Part shown: positions 14,130-20,985 of the stretch, piece by piece | Layout of the letters: every line of letters starts with the position of its first letter | Position numbering within the stretch: position 1 is the first letter of the stretch | NCBI GenBank assembly: GCA_036398175.1 | Contig: DASWHL010000033.1 | Span: 1 to 29,290, forward strand | DNA length: 29,290 nt | Direction of reading: 5' to 3' | DNA from: JAOTWJ01 sp036398175 | GTDB taxonomy: Bacteria > Gemmatimonadota > Gemmatimonadetes > Gemmatimonadales > GWC2-71-9 | Program-made: the position numbers and the translations under genes | Notes under the pieces: model-generated | Databases searched by the model: none | Told to the model about the DNA's origin: nothing | What the model saw: the letters and a program-made list of their open reading frames with translations, nothing else

Positions 14130-14172
14130 GGCGTGCCCGTCTTCCGGCAGGAAGGCGGGCACGCCGCTTTTC
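14130..14172 (+). terminator. Rho-independent terminator after the DUF4382 gene
   Basis: Arms 14130-14145 (GGCGTGCCCGTCTTCC) and 14150-14165 (GGAAGGCGGGCACGCC) pair over 16 positions with one G-U pair and a GGCA loop. GCTTTT follows directly. It is the clearest terminator in the window and lies 28 bases after the stop codon. Confidence 0.9.
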
Positions 14173-14263
14173 CGTTGCGCGCGGCCGGTGGCGGTGCGAG
14201 CGTTGCACCAGGATTCAGGCCAGGAACTCAGCGCCGATGCCCCCGAGCCCGGAGGGTAGAGAC

Positions 14264-14572
14264 ATGGAAGAGAAGATCGTGCGAACCGAGCGGCTGGAGC
14301 TGCACGACCGACACGGCCGCCTGCGAGGCGTGCTGACGTGCGAGGAGGAATCCGGCCTCCCCTCGCTGACCCTGCTCGACGCCGCGGGCACGACCCGCGT
14401 CATCGTGGGCCTGTCGTGGAACGAGATGCCGCAGATCCAGCTCGCCGCGCCGGACGGCACCGCCCGCGTGGCGCTGGTGGCGCGCCCGGAGGGTACGGGC
14501 ATGGTGCTGGTCGCGGACGACCAGCAGCGCACGACGACGCTGACCCCGGGGGACATCCAGGAGAGACGGTAG
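14264..14572 (+). CDS. Small beta-repeat protein of unknown function
   Basis: The predicted protein has 102 residues from an ATG at 14264, eight bases after GGAGG. There is no signal peptide or membrane segment. The sequence is a run of about 25-residue units, each with a D-x-x-G-x-x-R turn followed by beta strands: LHDRHGRLRGVLTCEEESG, LTLLDAAGTTRVIVGLS, IQLAAPDGTARVALVARPEG and LVADDQQRTTTLTPGD. Such D..G..R repeats occur in various small bacterial proteins of unknown function and suggest a beta-solenoid or sheet stack. It is probably cytoplasmic. Its stop codon lies in an AGACGGTAG element. The gene is separated from the DUF4382 gene by the terminator above. Confidence 0.7.
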   Translation: MEEKIVRTERLELHDRHGRLRGVLTCEEESGLPSLTLLDAAGTTRVIVGLSWNEMPQIQLAAPDGTARVALVARPEGTGMVLVADDQQRTTTLTPGDIQERR

Positions 14573-14648
14573 GGGACGCCGCCATTTGACAATCCCGACC
14601 ACGAAGGTCACTCTTGCCTCCGTCTCCCACCCCCGATCGAGGTCTCCC

Positions 14649-16145
14649 ATGCAGCGCCGCGCGTTCGTCCGTACCGGCATGGCCGCCGCCATCGGGACGA
14701 TGGTCCCGGGCACGCCCCGGCTGTTCCGGCTGCTCTCGCAGGATCCGGCCGACCTCGACGCCGTCACCGGCGACGGGCAGGCCATCACGCTCAAGGGCAT
14801 GGCGGTCAAGGCGCTGGCGTCCCGGCTGCGGGGCCGGGTCCTGCTGGCGCACGACGACGGCTACGACGACGCGCGGCGGATCCTCAACCCGTCCTTCGAC
14901 AAGCGCCCCGCCCTGATCGCGCAGGTGACGGGCACGGCCGACGTGCGTGCCGCCGTCGAGTTCGCGCGGGAGCACAGCCTGCTGCTCGCGGTGAAGTGCG
15001 GTGGACACAGCTTTGCCGGAAAGTCCACGTGCGACCGCGGCATGATGATAGACCTCTCCCCGTTCCGGCACGTGCGGGTGGACCCCAGGGCGCGCACGGC
15101 GCGCGTCACGGGCGGCAGCCTCCTCGGCCACCTGGATCACGAGAGCATGGCCTACGGGCTCGTGACCCCCATGGGCACGGTCTCGCACACCGGGGTCGGC
15201 GGCCTCGTGACGGGCGGCGGGTTCGGGCGGCTGGCGCGCCGCTTCGGCCTGTCGGTGGACAACCTGCTCTCCGTGGACGTCGTGACCGCCGACGGCGAGC
15301 TGGTGCACGCCAGCGCCGACGAGCACCCCGATCTCTTCTGGGGCGTGCGCGGCGGCGGCGGCAACTTCGGGATCGTGACGTCGTTCGAGTTCCGGCTGCA
15401 CCCCATGCAGCGGCAGGTGGTGGGCGGCGGCATCATGTTCCCCATCGCGCGCGCGCGGGACGTCCTGGGCGTCTACGCGGAGTACATCGCCGACGCCCCG
15501 GACGACCTGTCCCTGGGGTGGGTCGTGGTGCACCCGCCGGGCGGCACGCCGGGGATGGCGGGGCTCAGCGTGTGTTACTCCGGACCGCCGGATCAGGCGG
15601 ACCGCATCCTCGCTCCCATCCGGACGCTGGGCACCCCACTGCGGGACGGCATACAGGCCATGGACTACGTGGCCCTCCAGCGCTCCGGCGACGTGGACGA
15701 TCCGCGAGCCCGCGCCATTTACCTGAAGAGCGGCTTCGTGCCGGCGTTCCCCGCCGACCTCGTGGCGGCCATCGTGGACGGGATCGAGGGACACCCATCC
15801 CGGACGACCGCGGTGTTCTATCAGGAGAGCGGCGGGGCCATCAGCCGCGTGGCCAACGACGCCACGGCGTTCGCGCATCGCGACGCCAAGGGCAACCTGT
15901 TGTCCGCGGTGGATTGGGCCTTTGGCGACGACCCGAGCGACCACATCGCCTGGTTGCGGAAGTACTGGACCCGGCTCGAGCCCTTCACCAAGGGGTTCTA
16001 CACGAACGACCTGCCGGACGACATCGCCGCGGGGGCGGTGAACGAGAACTACCGGGGCAACTACGCCCGGCTGGTGCGGATCAAGCAGACGTACGACCCG
16101 ACGAACCTGTTCCGGCTGAATGCGAACGTGGCGCCGGGGGCGTAG
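14649..16145 (+). CDS. Tat-exported FAD-linked oxidase (PCMH/berberine-bridge type)
   Basis: The predicted protein has 498 residues. The ATG at 14649 follows GAGG by seven bases and gives a twin-arginine signal (MQRRAFVRTGMAAAIGTMVPG). The FAD-binding domain shows CGGHSFAGKST, in which His120 is the expected 8-alpha-histidyl FAD attachment site, and SHTGVGGLVTGGGFGRLARRFGL. The Cys that would give a second bond to FAD in berberine-bridge enzymes aligns with Val178, so one covalent bond is expected. WGVRGGGGNFGIVTSFEF and the C-terminal BBE motif YRGNYARLVRIKQTYDPTNLFR complete the family pattern. It would oxidise an alcohol, sugar or similar substrate in the periplasm. A consensus TTGACA (14586-14591) lies upstream, but its -10 is poor. 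Confidence 0.9.
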   Translation: MQRRAFVRTGMAAAIGTMVPGTPRLFRLLSQDPADLDAVTGDGQAITLKGMAVKALASRLRGRVLLAHDDGYDDARRILNPSFDKRPALIAQVTGTADVRAAVEFAREHSLLLAVKCGGHSFAGKSTCDRGMMIDLSPFRHVRVDPRARTARVTGGSLLGHLDHESMAYGLVTPMGTVSHTGVGGLVTGGGFGRLARRFGLSVDNLLSVDVVTADGELVHASADEHPDLFWGVRGGGGNFGIVTSFEFRLHPMQRQVVGGGIMFPIARARDVLGVYAEYIADAPDDLSLGWVVVHPPGGTPGMAGLSVCYSGPPDQADRILAPIRTLGTPLRDGIQAMDYVALQRSGDVDDPRARAIYLKSGFVPAFPADLVAAIVDGIEGHPSRTTAVFYQESGGAISRVANDATAFAHRDAKGNLLSAVDWAFGDDPSDHIAWLRKYWTRLEPFTKGFYTNDLPDDIAAGAVNENYRGNYARLVRIKQTYDPTNLFRLNANVAPGA

Positions 16146-16150
16146 GAAGG

Positions 16151-16182
16151 GACGGTAGAAGACGGTAGGGGGCGGTAGGGGC
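16151..16182 (+). repeat. 32-bp dispersed repeat, copy B
   Basis: Identical over 32 bases to copy A (7490-7521) in inverted orientation: three ten-base units, GACGGTAGAA, GACGGTAGGG and GGCGGTAGGG, plus GC. It begins five bases after the FAD-oxidase stop, in the same orientation as that gene, just as copy A follows the BsuPI gene. The rest of 16146-16409 is GC-rich and holds no gene I can support. Confidence 0.9.
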
Positions 16183-16379
16183 GCTGCAGGGTTGGGCTGA
16201 TTTCCCCCTCGCCGCCCACTATCGGGGCGTCGGTGGGGGAGGGGTACAACAGCGGCGCTGCGGCAACCCTGCCGCGGAGGCGGGCCCAAGTTCGTGCGGC
16301 GGGGCGAAGGCCGGGTGCGGACTTGCACTCGGACCGCTAGGTGGCCCAAGGCTCCGTGGCGGCCTCCGCCCCCCGCACG

Positions 16380-16403
16380 GGTGAAGAAGGCAAGAAGCTT
16401 GCC
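16380..16403 (-). terminator. Possible terminator after the S9 peptidase gene
   Basis: On the minus strand GGCAAG-CTT-CTTGCC (16403-16389) forms a six-base-pair hairpin followed by TTCTTC, seven bases after the peptidase stop. The stem is short and the T-tract broken. Confidence 0.4.
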
Positions 16404-16409
16404 AGGAAG

Positions 16410-18428
16410 TCAGGTCCCCGCGCCCAGCCAGGCTCCGTAGTCCACGTCCAGCGGCGGCGGCGGATCCGCTCGATGATCCCCCGGCGCCAGGTACTGCCGG
16501 AACCACCGCAGCGTGCGCAGTGTGTAATCGTACCGGAACACGTTGATGCGGTTGCCGTGCGGCTCGCCGGGGTACTGGACATAGCGCACCGGCGTGTCCG
16601 TCATGGTCTCGACGGCGCGGTAGAGCATGAACGGCTGGCTCGGATGAACGCGTGGGTCGCTGGTGCCGCCGGCAATGAACAGCGGCGTGCGGGCATGCGG
16701 CGCGTACGTGAGCGGGCTCCGCGCCTCCATGACGTCCCACGCCTGGTGCGGCCACTGCTCTTCGTAGTGGACGTAGTAGAACTCGCGGGGGATGTCGGAG
16801 GCCAGCACGAGGCCCGGGACCCACGTGATGGGCACGAAGGCGACCGCGGCCGCAAAGTGATCGGTGTGCCGGGTGGCCGCCCAGGCCGCGGTGTACCCGC
16901 CGTAGGAGCCGCCGCCAATCCCCACACGCGCGCGGTCCACCCAACCACGGCCCACCAAGTCGTCAATGGCGTCCAGGTGATCCTGGAACTCGCGCCCCAT
17001 GGGGTCGCCGTGATCGGCTTTGGCGAACGCCACGCCCCGCCCCGTGCTGGAGCGGTAATTGGGATACCACACGAAGTAGCCGTCCCGGCTCAGCAGCTGA
17101 CCCCACTCGCTGTAGGTCGTGACCCATTGGTTGCCGTAATGGCTCTCGGGCCCGCCGTGTGCCACGATCACGAGCGGGTAGCGCGTGCCTGCGCGGAAAT
17201 CGCGGGGATAGAGCAGGATGCCTTCGATGGTCACGCTGTCGCTGGCCGGGAACCGGTGGATGGCCTGACGGGTGAGCGACACATCGCCGAGCCACGGGTT
17301 GCTGTTCGTGCGCCGGGTCCACGTGCCGCCGTCCAGCGTGTACACCTCCGACGGATGCGCCGGCCCCGACATGACCGCGGCCACCGCCCGCCCCACCATC
17401 TCGATGTCCTCGACGCGCAGCGTGTTGATCGTCAGGTCCGTCCAGCGCCGGGCGCGGACATCGAGGTCGGCCACACGGCTCTCGATCCCGCGGCTCACCA
17501 CGGCCCGCACGCGGCCGTCGTCCAGCCACAGGAGATCGTGCACCATCCCCTCGAAGCCCTCGGTGAGGGGCGTGACGGCGCCGGTGCGGGCATCCGCCAG
17601 GTAGAGCATGCCGGCGTGCGGGTCGCGCGCGTCGGCCGCGCTCACGTACGCGAGCCGGGTGCCGTCGGGCGACCACGCCATCTGGCCGAGCTTGCCCGGG
17701 TTGTCCACGAGCCGCCGGACCGCGCCCGTGGCGAGGTCGAGCACGTGGATCCGCTTGAACATGTAGCTGTCGTCCACGAGCGGGCGCGGCGCGAGCGCCA
17801 ATGCCAGGCGCGTGCCGTCGGGCGACCACGCGAGGTCGAACACGCTGCCCGGCACATCGAGCCGCCGGACGCCGTCCGCGGGCGTCCACAGATAGAGGTT
17901 CGTGGGGTTCCAGTCCTCGTCCACCACGGTCTGGGTGAATCCCCTGGCGCGGGCCGCCGCGCGCGCCGCGGGCGCGGGCGCCGCGGCGGTGAACGCCACC
18001 GCGCCGCCGTCGGGGCGCCAGCGGAACGTGCCGATGCTCAGGTCGGTGGCGAACACGCGTCGCGGTTCCCCGCCCTGCATCGGCATCGCGTAGAGCTGCC
18101 GGCCAGCGTCTCCGTCCCGCCGCTCGAGGAACGTCACAGCCGCCCCGTCCGGTTGCCACGCGACTGTCCCGATGTTCACCGCACCCGTCACCAGGCCGCG
18201 CTCCCCGCCGCCGTCCAGCAGGGAAAGCGTCGTGTACGCCGCTCCGGGCGCGGCCGTGGGACCCCGTGGCTCGGAGCGGGTGAAGGCGATGCGGCTGCCG
18301 TCCGGGCTCGGAATCGCGCCGGTGACGGATTTCATGGTGACGACGTCGAGAGGGGTGAGATCGCGCTGAGCCGCGAGCGGAGGGGCGACGAGGAACGCAC
18401 TACACAGGACCGGGACAATGCGCCGCAT
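16410..18428 (-). CDS. Secreted S9 family prolyl oligopeptidase/dipeptidyl-peptidase-like protein
   Basis: The predicted protein has 672 residues; the ATG at 18428 follows GAGGTG by five bases and gives a signal peptide (MRRIVPVLCSAFLVAPPLAAQ). Residues about 35-390 are WD40/TolB-like beta-propeller blades with repeated SPDG or WxPDG turns (IPSPDGSRIAFTRS, AWQPDGAAVTFLE, AWSPDGTRLALAL, AWSPDGTRLAYVS). The C-terminal alpha/beta-hydrolase domain has the nucleophile motif GGGSYGGYTA (Ser508), the acid in GGTSDPRVHPSQ (Asp591) and the histidine in GEPHGNRI (His624). It should cut short peptides in the periplasm. Three turns of propeller before the hydrolase and total length match the acylaminoacyl-peptidase subgroup (S9C). 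It sits 86 bases after a DUF4440-like gene, with a GC hairpin between. Confidence 0.93.
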   Translation of the reverse strand: MRRIVPVLCSAFLVAPPLAAQRDLTPLDVVTMKSVTGAIPSPDGSRIAFTRSEPRGPTAAPGAAYTTLSLLDGGGERGLVTGAVNIGTVAWQPDGAAVTFLERRDGDAGRQLYAMPMQGGEPRRVFATDLSIGTFRWRPDGGAVAFTAAAPAPAARAAARARGFTQTVVDEDWNPTNLYLWTPADGVRRLDVPGSVFDLAWSPDGTRLALALAPRPLVDDSYMFKRIHVLDLATGAVRRLVDNPGKLGQMAWSPDGTRLAYVSAADARDPHAGMLYLADARTGAVTPLTEGFEGMVHDLLWLDDGRVRAVVSRGIESRVADLDVRARRWTDLTINTLRVEDIEMVGRAVAAVMSGPAHPSEVYTLDGGTWTRRTNSNPWLGDVSLTRQAIHRFPASDSVTIEGILLYPRDFRAGTRYPLVIVAHGGPESHYGNQWVTTYSEWGQLLSRDGYFVWYPNYRSSTGRGVAFAKADHGDPMGREFQDHLDAIDDLVGRGWVDRARVGIGGGSYGGYTAAWAATRHTDHFAAAVAFVPITWVPGLVLASDIPREFYYVHYEEQWPHQAWDVMEARSPLTYAPHARTPLFIAGGTSDPRVHPSQPFMLYRAVETMTDTPVRYVQYPGEPHGNRINVFRYDYTLRTLRWFRQYLAPGDHRADPPPPLDVDYGAWLGAGT

Positions 18429-18487
18429 GGAGGCACCTCGGCAACGACAGGGTTCGAGATGCCGGATAAGCTACGGCCAGGGACGGC

Positions 18488-18509
18488 GTGGGGCGACGGC
18501 GCGCCCCAC
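18488..18509. terminator. GC-rich hairpin between DUF4440-like and S9 genes
   Basis: GTGGGGCG-ACGGCG-CGCCCCAC is a perfect eight-base-pair stem with a six-base loop, five bases beyond the stop of the minus-strand gene at 18515. No T-tract follows, so it may be an attenuating or processing hairpin and not a full terminator. Confidence 0.4.
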
Positions 18510-18514
18510 CCCCT

Positions 18515-18997
18515 CTACATGCCGGGCGGCGCCGAGTCCGTGTTCCAGACGTCCATGGCCATTTTCCACGTCCCGTCCGCGCCTCTGCGGTACACGTGGA
18601 TGCCCTTCATGGATTCCGTCATTGCCGCTCCGCCGCTCGCGGGCATCATCGTGACGGTCCCCGTGTAGTGCTCGATGGCCCAGTCACCGGCCACCGTGAT
18701 GGTGCTCTGATCGTACGTGGCCGCCTGGATGGTCACCGCGGCCATGAACTCCCGCATCCAGTTGCGCAGCGCCGCCTTGCCGGCGACCTGTGGCGCACCC
18801 GGTGGCATCACCACCGCGTCGTCGGTCAGGTAGGCGAGCGACGTGTCGCCGGACGTGATGGCCGCCACTTCCTGCGCGCGGACGGCCTCGATGGCCGCGA
18901 CGTCGGCGGTGGTATCCTCCGGCATCTCCGCAGCCGGGGCGCACGCGAGCGTGAGCGCCGCGACGCTGATGAGCAGTGTGGATGGTGCTGTGCGCAT
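18515..18997 (-). CDS. DUF4440/SnoaL-like (NTF2-fold) lipoprotein
   Basis: The predicted protein has 160 residues from an ATG at 18997 preceded by GAGGAGGAG. The signal peptide ends in a lipobox (VAALTLAC, Cys19). The mature protein is one NTF2-fold domain of the DUF4440/SgcJ type: IEAVRAQEVAAITSGD, LAYLTDDAVVMPPGAP, GKAALRNWMREFM, STITVAGDWAIEHYTGTVTM and GIHVYRRGADGTWKMAMDVWN. Such proteins have a helix-sheet cone with an internal pocket; some are enzymes, most are unassigned. An open frame extends upstream to 19198 but it belongs to the decayed PAP2 gene. Confidence 0.85.
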   Translation of the reverse strand: MRTAPSTLLISVAALTLACAPAAEMPEDTTADVAAIEAVRAQEVAAITSGDTSLAYLTDDAVVMPPGAPQVAGKAALRNWMREFMAAVTIQAATYDQSTITVAGDWAIEHYTGTVTMMPASGGAAMTESMKGIHVYRRGADGTWKMAMDVWNTDSAPPGM

Positions 18998-19064
18998 GAA
19001 CTCCTCCTCGTGCCGTTGAGTGCGTTCCCGGGCGGATCCGTCGGGCCGGGGGCGCGACCCGTAC

Positions 19065-19700
19065 CTCTCGTCCCGCGCAATGTACGCGATGGCCGCCCGC
19101 CGCGCATGGTCCACCACGACCGTGGGCGGCCGGAGCCCGAAGCGGCTCCACCGAGCGTGGCGCCGGCGTAGAGGGCGACGGTGACCGCGGGCCGCCAATG
19201 GCGTCCGCCACCGTCGTGGCCAGGCTGAGCGTCACGGTCGAGGCGCCCGAGGGAAACGCCGCGTTCTCGCCCCCACCCAGCATGTCGAACACCATCGGGT
19301 CATCCGGAGTCGCGTTCGGCCGGGAGCGACCAAAGACCCACTTGGTACCGATCATCATGCCGGACGCGAGCGCGTACGACACGAGGATCTGGAGACCGGT
19401 CTGGGCCACCACGGGCTCGCGCAGCACCAGGCCGAGGGCCATGGCCCCGCTGCTCGAGATGATGAAGACCGTGGGATCGTGAAACCGCACGGCGACGTCC
19501 GCCACGTCGTCGAGCGAGGCCGAGCGGTGGCCCTGCACGTAGTCGTGGACCGGCTCATCAATCAGGAACAGCGCGGCGACGCCGGCCGACGCCACGAACG
19601 GGTGCCACCATTGCAGGCGCACGTACTCCGGCTCCTGCGCCGCCAGCATCGCCGGGCGCAGGACCAGGAAGACGAAGGCCACGGCGACCGCGCGCCTCAC
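19065..19700 (-). pseudogene. Decayed PAP2-family phosphatase
   Basis: The gene starts with a GTG at 19700 that overlaps the amidohydrolase stop as GTGA. Its first 165 or so residues are a normal PAP2 start: signal peptide (LRPAMLAAQ), membrane helices, motif 1 (KWVFGRSRP) and motif 2 region AFPSGASTVTLSLATTVAD. The usual PSGH is PSGA; the pattern fits loss of one His codon. Near 19205 the similarity moves to another frame (RPAVTVALYAGATLGG) and near 19145 to the third frame (SRFGL..., then AAIAYIARDE), where motif 3 should be. The first frame stays open to 18684 but its tail is Gly/Arg/Ala-rich nonsense that runs into the DUF4440-like gene. Two frameshifts plus the lost catalytic His suggest a dead gene. 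Sequencing error alone could explain the frame changes but less well the missing His. Confidence 0.7.
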
Positions 19701-20983
19701 CGCCGGGGCCTCCCGCGATACCTCTCGTACAGCGCCTGGTGCTTGTTCGCCAGGCTCACGTCCCGTCCCGCAATGACGACATGCTCCACCCGGGTCTGGA
19801 TCTCGAGCGGATTCCCGTCGGTCACGATGAGGTTCGCGATCTTCCCCGGCTCGATCGTGCCGAGCTGGTCCCCGACGCCCAGAATCTGCGCGGGATAAAC
19901 GGTGATGGCCCTGAGCGCCTCCTCCTCCGGAAGACCGTAGGGGACCGCGAACCCGGCCTCGTACGGCACCGTCCGCGAGTCGGACGCATTAAACGTCGAG
20001 ATGGCGAACGTGACGCCCGCCGCGTGCAGCCTGCCGGGCTGGGCGTACTTCTCGTCGTAGCCCTCGTTCTCACTCGCCGGCAGCGCCGCCGTGCGGCCGA
20101 GGATGACCGGGACCCGCCTGGCGGCGAGCGTATCCGCCACCTTCCAGGCTTCCCGCCCCCCCAGGATCACGAGCCGTACCTTCTGCGAATCGGCAAAGGT
20201 GACGGCATCGAGGATGGCCCGCGTGGTGTTGGCGGTCACGAGCAGCGGCAGCGCTCCCTCGAGCACCGGGCCGAACGCCTCGAGCCGGAGATCGCGCGGT
20301 ACGGTGGTGCCCGCGCCTACCGCGTGGTGGTACTGGCGCGCCGCGTCGAACCAGGCCTCGAGCGAGTCCACGCGCGCGTCGTACTGCCGCTTGGCATCCC
20401 GGTACGACCGCTCGCCCTGCGCGGCCGCACCAAAGCCGAACGCGCGGGTCTGGATGGTGGGCCAGTCGAGCATCATGCCCACGGACGGCGCAACCAGCAT
20501 CTCCTCCACGGTCCAGCCGTCGAGGTTGACGAGCGAGCCCTGCCCGCCGATCCCGCCGGTGCGCACCCCGGGCGCGGCCACCGCGTGGGTGACGCCGTTG
20601 GCCCGCGCCACCGGGATGTGCTCGCTCGCGGGGTGCACGGCGGTGGCGCCCAGCAGATGGGGATTGAACGTGCCCAGCTCCGTGAGGTCGTTGGTCACGT
20701 CCACGGCGCCGATCTCGGTGAGGCCGAGCTGGGTGATGGCGTCGAACAGGCCGGGATACACGTGCTTGCCCGTGGCGTCGAGCACCGTGGCGCCCGGCGT
20801 GGCGGCCACGGTGGCCCCGACCGCCGCGATCTTCCCGTCGCGGATCAGCACCGCGCCGTTCGGAATGGCCGGCCCGGCCAGCGTGTGGACCGTGCCGCCG
20901 CGGATCACCAGCTCCTGCGCGGTGGCCCCCGGAGCCGCGAGGGCCGCGGCCGCCATGCCGGCGACGATTCGATGGATGCGCAT
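19697..20983 (-). CDS. Secreted amidohydrolase-family protein lacking the HxH metal motif
   Basis: The predicted protein has 428 residues from an ATG two bases after the preceding stop, with a signal peptide (MRIHRIVAGMAAAALAAPGATAQ). The N-terminal composite beta domain (LVIRGGTVHTLAGPAIPNGAVLIRDGKIAAVG) and the C-terminal FAISTFNASDSR, AITVYPAQILGVGDQLGTIEPGKIANLIVTDGNPL place it in the imidazolonepropionase-like amidohydrolase family. Where active enzymes read PGLID-x-H-x-H, it has YPGLFDAITQLGL, so both metal-binding histidines are gone. The Asp of the last strand may also be replaced (ISTFNASDSRT). It is probably a binding or accessory subunit for the double-domain protein encoded just upstream. 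It lies in an operon with that gene and overlaps the PAP2 pseudogene. Confidence 0.88.
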   Translation of the reverse strand: MRIHRIVAGMAAAALAAPGATAQELVIRGGTVHTLAGPAIPNGAVLIRDGKIAAVGATVAATPGATVLDATGKHVYPGLFDAITQLGLTEIGAVDVTNDLTELGTFNPHLLGATAVHPASEHIPVARANGVTHAVAAPGVRTGGIGGQGSLVNLDGWTVEEMLVAPSVGMMLDWPTIQTRAFGFGAAAQGERSYRDAKRQYDARVDSLEAWFDAARQYHHAVGAGTTVPRDLRLEAFGPVLEGALPLLVTANTTRAILDAVTFADSQKVRLVILGGREAWKVADTLAARRVPVILGRTAALPASENEGYDEKYAQPGRLHAAGVTFAISTFNASDSRTVPYEAGFAVPYGLPEEEALRAITVYPAQILGVGDQLGTIEPGKIANLIVTDGNPLEIQTRVEHVVIAGRDVSLANKHQALYERYRGRPRR

Positions 20984-20985
20984 GG

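Noticed and set aside
14400..16349. A 649-codon open frame on the minus strand
   Set aside because: Antisense to the FAD-linked oxidase; no recognisable domain.
16341..18668. A 775-codon open frame on the plus strand
   Set aside because: Antisense to the S9 peptidase, which has a full catalytic triad and a signal peptide.
18684..19700. Intact 338-residue PAP2 protein
   Set aside because: The frame is open, but homology leaves it after about residue 165, motif 3 is missing and the tail is nonsense overlapping the DUF4440-like gene; treated as a pseudogene.
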